A stretch of 64,000 nt of DNA, from assembly GCA_942490535.1 (NCBI GenBank), contig CALNXQ010000005.1, forward strand, positions 2,108,001-2,172,000. The letters are read 5' to 3'. Of the stretch, positions 51,963-59,757 are shown piece by piece. This DNA comes from JAEINY01 sp942490535. GTDB lineage: Bacteria; Bacteroidota; Bacteroidia; Bacteroidales; Marinilabiliaceae. The position numbers and the translations under genes were made by a program. Each line of letters begins with the position of its first letter. Position 1 is the first letter of the stretch. Under the pieces are notes generated by a model that saw only the letters and a list, made by a program, of their open reading frames with translations, was not told the DNA's origin and searched no databases.

Positions 51963-52892
51963 ATGAATAGGGATAAAGGTAAATATAACCTGTTGGTTGT
52001 CTTAGGGCCAACGGCTTCAGGTAAAACAACATTTGCAGCTCATTTGGCATTGCGCTTAAAGGGTGAGATTATCAGTGCCGATTCGCGTCAAATCTATCGG
52101 GGAATGGATTTGGGAACCGGAAAAGATTATGAAGATTATCAAATTGGTGACACAACTATACCTTATCACTTAATTGACATTGTGGATGCCGGCTATAAAT
52201 ACAATGTGTTTGAGTATCAATCTGATTTTTTTAAAGCCTTTCAAGAGGTGCAATCACGCGGACGTTTTCCCATCATGTGTGGCGGTACCGGCTTGTATAT
52301 TGAATCGGTGTTGAAAAAGTATAAGTTAATTAATGTGCCGGTTAATGAAGTATTAAGAGATCAATTGCTGGGCAAAAATCTCAAGGAATTATCGGACGTA
52401 TTAAAAGGATTTAAAAATCTGCATAATCAAACCGATACAGATACTGTAAAAAGGGCCATTCGCGCCATAGAGATTGAAACCTATTACCTGGATCATCCTG
52501 AAATAGTGGTGGAATTGCCAGATGTAAATCCATTGATCATTGGGGTAAATATCGATAGGGAAGAGCGGAGGAAGAAAATTACAACGCGTTTGCTGAAACG
52601 GTGTGAAGAGGGGATGGTGGATGAAGTTCGTGGTTTATTGGAAAATGGGGTTTCGCCTGAAGATCTGATGTATTATGGCCTGGAATATAAGTTTTTGACC
52701 ATGCATGTGTTGGGAGAGTTAACTTTTAACGAAATGCTGGAGAAATTGAATGTGGCGATTCATCAGTTCGCCAAACGTCAAATGACTTGGTTTAGAGGTA
52801 TGGAACGCAAAGGTGCTCACATTCATTGGGTAGATGTTATGGACCCCATGGAGGAGCGCGTTGAAAAAGTGGTCAGGATGTTGGGATCCTGA
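51963..52892 (+). CDS. miaA: tRNA dimethylallyltransferase
   Basis: A 309-residue enzyme that puts a dimethylallyl group on A37 of UNN-decoding tRNAs. P-loop GPTASGKTTFA near the start; SADSRQIYRGMDLGTGKD, VPYHLIDIV-type segment and CGGTGLYIES are typical; the C-terminal part contains ALQHFAKRQ-like IHQFAKRQMTWFRGM. Starting at 51963 places it 18 bp after a strong promoter. The tsaD product in this window also modifies A37 but on other tRNAs. Confidence 0.95.
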   Translation: MNRDKGKYNLLVVLGPTASGKTTFAAHLALRLKGEIISADSRQIYRGMDLGTGKDYEDYQIGDTTIPYHLIDIVDAGYKYNVFEYQSDFFKAFQEVQSRGRFPIMCGGTGLYIESVLKKYKLINVPVNEVLRDQLLGKNLKELSDVLKGFKNLHNQTDTDTVKRAIRAIEIETYYLDHPEIVVELPDVNPLIIGVNIDREERRKKITTRLLKRCEEGMVDEVRGLLENGVSPEDLMYYGLEYKFLTMHVLGELTFNEMLEKLNVAIHQFAKRQMTWFRGMERKGAHIHWVDVMDPMEERVEKVVRMLGS

Positions 52893-52903
52893 CCAAAGAG
52901 GGG

Positions 52904-53737
52904 TTAATTGTATTGGTAAGCAATTACCCGGTTATCAAAAAAAGTAGGCACCAATACGTGATTATTTTTTGTATCATACCCAATATCCGCACAGTTGATG
53001 TTTTGATCGGCTGTGTTAAGTAGTTGAATTGGTTTGGATCCTGGCGTGCAATGATAGAGTTCACCACACCAGGCCGAGAAGAAATAGCCGCCTATACCAT
53101 CCGCTTCGATACCATCTACGCTGCAGGTTTCATCAATGAAGGTGGTATAGGCTTTTGTTGGTAGATCGAACTTTAGGATTTTATCCTGAGTGCCAACTAA
53201 CAAATCATTATTTTCCGCAAATAGGCCGTTGACACCTTGCAGGTGATCGCCATGTTGCCATGTAATGAGTTGGTCATCTTCTAATTTATATATTCGATTG
53301 TCCCCGCTGTCTGATACATAAATATCTCCATTTGGTGCAATGGTGACATCATTTAAAAATTTGGCGTCAGACTTTTCAATGCGCTTTTCAATTTTTGCCT
53401 CTTCTATGTTGATAATTACCAATGCATCGATGTCTGAGACGTATAAGTATCTTGGTGTTGAAGCCATACCTTTTGGTGCATTGAGGCCAGTGATCCATTT
53501 AAGTTGCTCAATATTGCCATCAGTTGATAGTTTGGAGATAAATCCGACTCCGTCTTTTTCAGCTGGTTTGCCCGATATGTTTGAAACAAATAAGAAATCT
53601 CCAGGTGAATGATAATATACCGACTCGGGCACATCCAGTTCTTGTTGGGTCGACCAAATCATTTTTAGTGCGTTGGAGCTTGTAAACCCTACTGTCAATA
53701 AACTTAGGATTAAGAGTGTTAAATGTGATTTTTTCAT
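52904..53737 (-). CDS. SMP-30/gluconolactonase-like beta-propeller protein, exported
   Basis: About 277 residues with a Sec signal peptide (MKKSHLTLLILSLLTVGFTSS). The rest is repeat-like beta-propeller: ...GVGFISKLSTDGNIEQLKW, MASTPRYLYVSDIDALVI, VTIAPNGDIYVSDSGDNRIY, GVNGLFAENNDLLVGT, and a late GIEADGIGGYFFSAWCGEL. Propellers of this kind include SMP-30 lactonases and NHL proteins; catalytic residues are not clear, so it may only bind. Start chosen at the ATG 53737, since the 40 residues upstream in frame are hydrophobic but not part of a signal. It converges on miaA with an 11-bp gap. Confidence 0.75.
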   Translation of the reverse strand: MKKSHLTLLILSLLTVGFTSSNALKMIWSTQQELDVPESVYYHSPGDFLFVSNISGKPAEKDGVGFISKLSTDGNIEQLKWITGLNAPKGMASTPRYLYVSDIDALVIINIEEAKIEKRIEKSDAKFLNDVTIAPNGDIYVSDSGDNRIYKLEDDQLITWQHGDHLQGVNGLFAENNDLLVGTQDKILKFDLPTKAYTTFIDETCSVDGIEADGIGGYFFSAWCGELYHCTPGSKPIQLLNTADQNINCADIGYDTKNNHVLVPTFFDNRVIAYQYN

Positions 53738-53898
53738 GTTGTATGATTTTAGTGTTGCTATAGTAAAAACAATGTATTGGAGCAGATAAGTCTGAATAAC
53801 CAAAAATGAAAAATACGCAAAATTCAGGATTCTTATGGTAAACATTTTTGATATCAGCAAAGAATAGTTAATTTTAAAGCTACTAGTTGCATCGGTAT

Positions 53899-55305
53899 AT
53901 GGAAAGTATTGAAGAGTATATCATCCGAATAACCCGCTTAGCGAATCGAAATAAGGAGTTGAATGAACAGCTTCAGACGCTGGTTGGGCGTTATGAAATC
54001 ATTCAAAAGCAAAATGAGAAATATCTGAATCTGCTGTCAGAATATTCTTTTGAAGAGATTGAAGAACGCCTGAGAATGCCCGCCAAAAGAAGAGTCAAGC
54101 GCTTCAGGATGGTGTCGGTACTCTATGCTACCATGCGCGGATTTGATCAGTTGAGTCAAATTGAGAACCCGCAAGATCAGGTGGATGCCCTGGATGAATT
54201 ATACCTGGCTTTTGATGATATCGCTAAAAAATACGGGATTGTAAAAATAAAAACCATTGGGGATACATTCTTATTTGCTGGTGGTATTAAGGCCGAGAAT
54301 CGAACCAACCCAATCGATGTGGTTCGGGCTGCTTTTGAGATGCAGGATATTACTCGTCAATGTATTCCTTTTGGGGAGACGGAGCCGTTTTGGCAGGTGT
54401 GTATTGGTATTCATACCGGACCGGTTTTAGGTGAGCCAACCGGGAAAAAAAATTCCCCTTTTACGCTGACAGGTGAAAGTGTCAACATTGCTTCCCGCAT
54501 GGGTATGGCCTGTGCGCCGGGACATATTAATCTTTCGGTGATGACCTATGAGTTGGTAAAGGAATTTTTTGCCATGAATAAATGTGGCACTATGCCCGTA
54601 AAATACAAAGGCCAACTGGATATGTTTTGTGTACAAGGGATATTGCCTTTGTTATCGGTTGATGGTGCTGGTATCGTTCCTAACAGGAGTTACCAAACAA
54701 AATATTCGCTCATTCAATTCATGGATATCCAGGAAGAGCTGTTGGATATTTTAGAGCAAAAATTACCTGAGGATCTCTATTATCACAATATTAAGCATAC
54801 GATTGATGTCGTGACAGAGGTGGAGCTAATCGGATGGGCCGAGGGGTTAAGTGAAGAAGAATTGTTGGTTTTAAAATTGGCTGCGCTGTTTCACGATAGC
54901 GGACACAGCATCGATTATGAAACGCATGAAGAACAAGGGGCACAAATTGCCCGTGATATATTGAACCATTATCAATATCCGGAAGAGGTTATTGATGTTA
55001 TTTGCCGGTTGATATTATCCACGAAATTTCCGCCATCCCCAAAAGATAAGCTGGAAGAGGTGATTTGTGATTCTGATTTGGATTATCTTGGACGGACTGA
55101 TTTCATCCCGGTTTCCAATACCTTGTACCAGGAGTTGAAAGAACGTAATTTGATTGGGACGCTTGAGGAGTGGAACAAAAAGCAATTGGACTTCATTAAA
55201 AGTCATCAGTATTATACCGAGACGGCTCGTAATTTAAGAGAAGTGAATAAGCAGAGTCAGATAGAGCGTTTGCAAAAGTTGATCGAGGTCGAATCGGAAG
55301 GATAA
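53899..55305 (+). CDS. Degenerate class III nucleotide cyclase fused to an HD phosphohydrolase
   Basis: A 468-residue protein. N-terminal coiled coil (about 10-55); a class III adenylyl/guanylyl cyclase domain (about 70-240): MVSVLYATMRGF, VKIKTIGDTFLFAGG, GIHTGPVLGE, LTGESVNIASRMG; then an HD domain (about 270-430) with NIKHTIDVVTEVE, KLAALFHDSGHS and CDSDLDYLGR, giving the full H...HD...D metal set. In the cyclase part the first metal-binding Asp (FAD in active enzymes) is Thr (YAT), while the second Asp (GD) and the Asn/Arg of NIASR remain. So cyclase activity is doubtful while the hydrolase looks intact. Start chosen at the ATG, 12 bp after a TTG in frame. Transcribed alone. Confidence 0.8.
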   Translation: MESIEEYIIRITRLANRNKELNEQLQTLVGRYEIIQKQNEKYLNLLSEYSFEEIEERLRMPAKRRVKRFRMVSVLYATMRGFDQLSQIENPQDQVDALDELYLAFDDIAKKYGIVKIKTIGDTFLFAGGIKAENRTNPIDVVRAAFEMQDITRQCIPFGETEPFWQVCIGIHTGPVLGEPTGKKNSPFTLTGESVNIASRMGMACAPGHINLSVMTYELVKEFFAMNKCGTMPVKYKGQLDMFCVQGILPLLSVDGAGIVPNRSYQTKYSLIQFMDIQEELLDILEQKLPEDLYYHNIKHTIDVVTEVELIGWAEGLSEEELLVLKLAALFHDSGHSIDYETHEEQGAQIARDILNHYQYPEEVIDVICRLILSTKFPPSPKDKLEEVICDSDLDYLGRTDFIPVSNTLYQELKERNLIGTLEEWNKKQLDFIKSHQYYTETARNLREVNKQSQIERLQKLIEVESEG

Positions 55306-55516
55306 AATAACTCAGTTGTCATGCAGGGGAGAGTTATTTTTATTAAATCAGACTATTTGAAGCAATGTGGGTCACCAACCGATTCACTTGTGTTTGATAG
55401 TAAACCTTAGAATTTGAGCCGGGTATATGCCCGGCTTTTCGCTATTTCCACTTCAGAATAATTTTGTACATTCAAGCCTCATTTTAAACATTAAAGAAGC
55501 ATTAAACTTAATACAC

Positions 55517-57154
55517 ATGAAGCAAGTATTTATCCCGCTAATGGCACTCGTTCTGTTTGCTTGTCAGCCCAAAGAAAAAAAAATGTATGTCTCTTCCCTG
55601 CCTGATATCCAGCAGAAAGTTGAGGAGTTTAAAACCGTTAAACTGACTACTGATTTGAGTGCGCTAAGTGAAAAGGAACAACAAATGTTACCTTATCTCT
55701 TTGAAGCGGCTAAAATCATGGATGATTTGTTCTGGAAACAGTCCTGGGGCGATAAAGATGAGTTATTGAACAATACTGCAGATGAGAACCTGAAGAAATT
55801 CATGGCCATCAATTATGGGCCGTGGGAGCGTTTAAATAACAATGAATCATTTGTGGATAGTATTGGTGATAAACCAAAAGGCGTTAATTTCTATCCGGCT
55901 GACATGACCAAAGAAGAGTTTGAAGCTTTCGACGGTGAAGGTAAAGATGGTTTGTACACAATAATAAAACGGAATGAAGCTGGTGCTTTAGAAGTGGTGC
56001 CTTATAACGTGGCTTATCGAGAAGAGTTGAATAAGACTGCTGATCTATTGAGAAAAGCCGCAGCGCTAGCTGAAGATGAAGGCTTGAAAAAGTACCTGGA
56101 ATTACGCGCTGATGCCTTTTTGTCCAATGACTATTTTGCCAGTGATATGGCCTGGATGAGTATGAAAACCAATACCATTGATTTTGTGGTTGGACCCATC
56201 GAAAACTATGAAGATGCTCTTTTCGGCTATAAGGCCGCCTTTGAATCGTTTATTCTCATCAAAGATAAAGAGTGGTCCGATAAGCTAACCCGCTTTGCTG
56301 CATTGCTCCCTGAGCTTCAAAAAAGTTTGCCTGTGGATGCGGCTTATAAAAGTGAAGTACCAGGTAGCGACAGTGATTTGGGAGCTTATGATGCTTTGTT
56401 TTATGGGGGAGACTGCAATAGTGGAAGCAAAACCATAGCCATCAATTTACCAAACGATCCGGAAGTGCAGTTGCAAAAGGGAAGCCGTAAGCTACAATTG
56501 AAAAATTCCATGCGTGCCAAGTTTGATCATATCTTAGTGCCCATCAGTCAGATATTGATCAATCCGGAACAACAGCAGCATGTGAAGTTTGATGCCTTTT
56601 TCGAAAACACCATGTTTCATGAGGTAGCCCATGGATTGGGTATCAAAAATACCATCAATGGAAAAGGCGATGTGCGTACATCATTAAAAGATACCTATTC
56701 ATCCATTGAAGAGGCCAAAGCAGATATCTTAGGCTTGTTTATGGTGAAACAGTTGGTAGAGATGGGCGAGCTAAGCAATCACGACCTCATGGATAACTAT
56801 GTGACCTTTGTGGCCGGTATCTTCCGGTCGGTACGATTTGGTGCGGCCAGTGCACATGGCAAAGCCAATATGATGCGTTTTAACTACTTTGAGGAGCGAG
56901 GTGCTTTTTCATACAATGCTGAAAAAGGCCAATATACCATCGACTTCAATAAAATGACGGAGGCCATGAATGCATTATCTGCTGATATTTTAGTCATGCA
57001 AGGCAATGGGGATTACGAAACGGCTCAAAAGATGCTGGCCGATTTAGGTGTTATTCGCCCGGCGTTACAAAAGGATTTGGACCGCATCGCCAAAGCCGGT
57101 ATTCCTCGTGATATTGTGTTTGAACAAGGCCCCGAAGCGTTGGGATTGAAGTAA
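55517..57154 (+). CDS. M49-like (dipeptidyl-peptidase III family) lipoprotein metallopeptidase
   Basis: About 545 residues with a lipoprotein signal (LVLFAC, Cys 15, then QPKEKK). A zinc-peptidase site is seen: HEVAHGLG (H368, E369, H372) and, about 30 residues on, EEAKADILGL with a third Glu ligand, the order of DPP III. Most M49 enzymes have a six-residue HELLGH; here it is the five-residue HExxH, a variant also described in some bacterial DPP III. It would cut dipeptides from peptide N-termini at the cell surface or in the periplasm. Start at the ATG 55517, as the frame upstream lacks a signal. Its terminator follows. Confidence 0.8.
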   Translation: MKQVFIPLMALVLFACQPKEKKMYVSSLPDIQQKVEEFKTVKLTTDLSALSEKEQQMLPYLFEAAKIMDDLFWKQSWGDKDELLNNTADENLKKFMAINYGPWERLNNNESFVDSIGDKPKGVNFYPADMTKEEFEAFDGEGKDGLYTIIKRNEAGALEVVPYNVAYREELNKTADLLRKAAALAEDEGLKKYLELRADAFLSNDYFASDMAWMSMKTNTIDFVVGPIENYEDALFGYKAAFESFILIKDKEWSDKLTRFAALLPELQKSLPVDAAYKSEVPGSDSDLGAYDALFYGGDCNSGSKTIAINLPNDPEVQLQKGSRKLQLKNSMRAKFDHILVPISQILINPEQQQHVKFDAFFENTMFHEVAHGLGIKNTINGKGDVRTSLKDTYSSIEEAKADILGLFMVKQLVEMGELSNHDLMDNYVTFVAGIFRSVRFGAASAHGKANMMRFNYFEERGAFSYNAEKGQYTIDFNKMTEAMNALSADILVMQGNGDYETAQKMLADLGVIRPALQKDLDRIAKAGIPRDIVFEQGPEALGLK

Positions 57155-57185
57155 AAGGAAAAGTTAAAAAAGAATAAGTTAATAG

Positions 57186-57211
57186 GAGCTGCCGTTGGGT
57201 GGCTCTTTTTT
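57186..57211 (+). terminator. Rho-independent terminator after the M49-like gene
   Basis: GAGCTGCC pairs with GGTGGCTC (two G-U pairs) across a GTTG loop, followed by six T. It resembles the terminators at 3491 and 5188. Confidence 0.85.
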
Positions 57212-57440
57212 GTATGTCGCAATTTGATTAATGTGTAGGATGGGTATGGAGTCAGTATCTTCGGTGATTTCATTAAATATAAGTTATTACTTTGTATGTA
57301 AATTTAATATGAGTTTGCTTGTCTATTGCTAACAAAATATTATCTTGTCAGCCTTAAAGGAAAATCGGGAAATGTTGAATAATTCGCTAGGATGGAAACA
57401 GACTAAACAGAATTGTATTGCATTAACTTAAACCTGATTT

Positions 57441-57743
57441 ATGAAATTCTTCGAACAACTGGAAAGACTGGAGCAGATGCACCAGCTCATCAAAATGCGG
57501 GCAACCGGTGCCCCTAAAGAGTTTGCCCAGAAGATGGGTGTCAGCGAAAGTACTTTATATGAACTTCTGAACATTGCGCGTGAGTTGGGAGCCTGCATTG
57601 AGTTTAGCCGTTCACGACGTTCATACATATATAGGAATCCTATGAGTTTGCAAATTGGGTTTTCTTCTTTGGAATCAGTACAAATTAAAGGGGGAATTAG
57701 GAAAAAATTGTTACTCCGAAGTTTTCGGAGTAACACAGTATAG
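57441..57743 (+). CDS. Small helix-turn-helix regulator of the GG-leader RiPP cluster
   Basis: A 100-residue protein. Residues about 8-60 form a helix-turn-helix (EQMHQLIKMRATGAPKEFAQ, then MGVSESTLYELLNIARELG). Short proteins with this region and a tail such as KGGIRKK are found in Bacteroidota beside GG-leader peptide genes. Perhaps it controls the cluster. The tail of the gene contains a perfect inverted repeat. It is transcribed toward the precursor gene 121 bp downstream. The 229 bp before it hold no other ORF that I support. Confidence 0.75.
   Translation: MKFFEQLERLEQMHQLIKMRATGAPKEFAQKMGVSESTLYELLNIARELGACIEFSRSRRSYIYRNPMSLQIGFSSLESVQIKGGIRKKLLLRSFRSNTV
57711..57733 (+). promoter_or_regulatory. 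Perfect inverted repeat at the end of the HTH gene
   Basis: TTACTCCGAA, 3-base loop, TTCGGAGTAA: a 10-bp perfect palindrome covering the last codons of the HTH gene. It has no U-run. It may be an operator for the regulator, or a hairpin that attenuates or protects the mRNA before the precursor gene. Confidence 0.6.
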
Positions 57744-57864
57744 TTTTATAACGCATTAAAACCATTCTGGCCAGAAAAAGGATGCCCCGTATGCCGAAAA
57801 GGGATCAGAGTAGGCGTTAATCTATTCTAAAGGCAATAGCCTGAAGTGAATAAATGTTATAAAT

Positions 57865-58092
57865 ATGAAAAGTAAATTAGAAGGAATGCGTTTATCCGTA
57901 ATTGAAGATGGCTTAAACCAAGATCAAATGATTTCAATAAAAGGAGGAGAGTCTTGTCGTACGTTTGGAGCTTGCGCTATGCAGAAATGTACAGGTTATA
58001 AGGATTGTGAATGGGGAATGGGTAGGTTTAAGTGCGGATCCTATAAATGGGATGATTTTACTGTTGATAGTGTTGCTGATAGTGGGTATTAA
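57865..58092 (+). CDS. GG-leader RiPP precursor (GG-Bacteroidales type)
   Basis: A 75-residue precursor. The leader (residues 1-28) is the GG-Bacteroidales type: MKSKLEGMRLSVIEDG, then LNQDQMISIKGG ending in the double Gly cleaved by C39-domain ABC transporters. The core (29-75) starts ESCRTFGAC, has five Cys in all, several Tyr/Trp and acidic residues, and ends in SVADSGY. The Cys could be cross-linked by the radical SAM enzyme downstream. Expected to be exported by the C39 ABC transporter of the same cluster. The core shows no close resemblance to a known bacteriocin that I can name. Confidence 0.88.
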   Translation: MKSKLEGMRLSVIEDGLNQDQMISIKGGESCRTFGACAMQKCTGYKDCEWGMGRFKCGSYKWDDFTVDSVADSGY

Positions 58093-58102
58093 TAATATTT
58101 TA

Positions 58103-58132
58103 ATCAGTGGATTGTGCAGGCAATCCACTGAT
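58103..58132 (+). terminator. Hairpin directly after the precursor gene (attenuator type)
   Basis: ATCAGTGGATTG pairs perfectly with CAATCCACTGAT (12 bp) across a 6-base loop, 10 bp after the precursor stop. There is only a weak T-run, so read-through is possible; this would keep precursor mRNA high against the maturation genes. Confidence 0.7.
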
Positions 58133-58234
58133 GAATTTAATTTGTCAAGTACAGGTATTCTTGTTAATTGAACATTAGCGATAAGCTTATATATTTTTAT
58201 GATACAATCATGTTATTGGATGTTAATGTGGAAA

Positions 58235-58317
58235 ATGAAAAACGATTTGGAAAAAATTGTTTATCCATTATTAAAGACTGCCTAAAACGAGAAATGATGA
58301 ATGCAATTAAAAGGTGA
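58235..58317 (+). pseudogene. Decayed second GG-leader precursor
   Basis: The region resembles the start of the intact precursor gene, base for base. It begins ATG AAA and codes MKNDLEKI; after one missing base the frame continues as CLSIIKDCLKREMMNAIKR, matching RLSVIEDGLNQDQMISIKGG of the intact leader at many positions. An extra A just before the double Gly makes a stop. So there are at least two frameshifts, and no core remains recognisable. It is the relic of a duplicated precursor. Confidence 0.75.
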
Positions 58318-58407
58318 AAGAAGGTTTAAAATTAGTGTCAGAGAGTGAAGAGCATTATTCTGTAATTAGGCATTTGACACCTGTATTATGCCTTAAAACA
58401 AAAAAAT

Positions 58408-59757
58408 ATGAATTGGTCAAGATTTAATTATTTATATCCATCTAAAGTATTCAAGGGAAAGTTGCTTTATAATTCCCTCTCCAACTCCTTTATTGAAATC
58501 GATAATGAATTACTGTCGGAGTTTATTGGACAATTGAAAGAAGGTAAATGTGAAGTTGAGGAGGTTGCTGACACTCCTCTTTATAATGATTTTAGAAAAT
58601 ACAAGATCGTAACAGAATCAGATGAGCTTGAAGTGGCTGAATTGAAGCATTACGCCTTGCAAAGGAGATTTTATCCAAAAAATCTGAGTTTGACCCTATT
58701 GCCTACAATGAATTGCAATTTCAAATGTCCATACTGTTTTGCCCGTACAGCTAATGATAAAGTAATGAGTGTGGAAATTGAAAACTCTATTGATTCTTTA
58801 ATTGCGGGCTATCTTAATAATTATGGGACAGTTCCAGTAGATGTAACCTGGATGGGAGGGGAGCCAATGCTTTGTTACGATACCATCGTTAGTTTGACTC
58901 AAAAAATTCTGAAGAAAGGAGTTCCATATACTGCTGGAATAATTACTAATGGATACTTACTTACAGAAGAAAGAATTAAGAGATTGGCTGATCTTAGGGT
59001 ACACACCATACAAATAACTATTGATGGTATGAAAGAGCTACATAATAAAACGCGTCAACATAAAAGTGGTAAAATTACCGATACCTTTAGTGTGATTATG
59101 AATAATGTTGAAACGTTTTTTGATTACTATAAGAACTCAAAAAATATTAGACTGAATATTCGGATTAATCTTAATAAAAAAGAAGAGTATCTCGCTAAAT
59201 TTGTTGATTTACATCGTTATTTGAGGAACAAATTTCCATATCAAAATTTATCTATTTCAGCAGGTTTTATTGACGATATCTCTGTTGATGGGTTTCATAA
59301 GTCATGTAGTTTTGAACGTTCTGCGGTAAAAGATTTTTATACAAAGCTCTATAAAGAATACGGAATTGATGAATACTCCATTTATCCCAAATCAAAATTG
59401 ACGGAATGTGCAGTTCGATCACCACATAACTACATTATAGGGGCAAGTGGCGAATTGTATCCATGCTGGGAAAATATAGGTAATGATACAATTTGTTATG
59501 GTAAGATTGATGGAGATGGAAACGTGCAAATTGATAATATTAAAGAGTATATTAAATATAAGGCAGGTGCTGATTATTTAGATGATAGAAAATGTTTGGA
59601 TTGTTTCTTTTTTCCTGTTTGCGACGGTGGTTGCCCGGAAAAAAGAATATTAAATCATTTCGAAAAAACTGGTTTCGACCTGTGTTGTGTTCAGAAGGAC
59701 AATATTGAAGAAATATTGGATGATCATTATTCCTATAAGACCCGAAAGGTACAATGA
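58408..59757 (+). CDS. Radical SAM/SPASM peptide maturase
   Basis: A 449-residue radical SAM enzyme. The N-terminal 90 residues probably bind the leader. The 4Fe-4S motif CNFKCPYC (C103, C107, C110) is followed by a TIM-barrel (WMGGEPMLCYDTI, with the GGEP SAM motif; TNGYLLTEERI; QITIDGMKELHNK). The C-terminal SPASM part has Cys in ECAVRS, YPCWEN, KCLDCFFFPVCDGGCPEKR and CC near the end, for two extra clusters. It would install bonds in the core of the preceding GG-leader peptide. Its stop overlaps the start of the next gene (ATGA). Confidence 0.92.
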   Translation: MNWSRFNYLYPSKVFKGKLLYNSLSNSFIEIDNELLSEFIGQLKEGKCEVEEVADTPLYNDFRKYKIVTESDELEVAELKHYALQRRFYPKNLSLTLLPTMNCNFKCPYCFARTANDKVMSVEIENSIDSLIAGYLNNYGTVPVDVTWMGGEPMLCYDTIVSLTQKILKKGVPYTAGIITNGYLLTEERIKRLADLRVHTIQITIDGMKELHNKTRQHKSGKITDTFSVIMNNVETFFDYYKNSKNIRLNIRINLNKKEEYLAKFVDLHRYLRNKFPYQNLSISAGFIDDISVDGFHKSCSFERSAVKDFYTKLYKEYGIDEYSIYPKSKLTECAVRSPHNYIIGASGELYPCWENIGNDTICYGKIDGDGNVQIDNIKEYIKYKAGADYLDDRKCLDCFFFPVCDGGCPEKRILNHFEKTGFDLCCVQKDNIEEILDDHYSYKTRKVQ

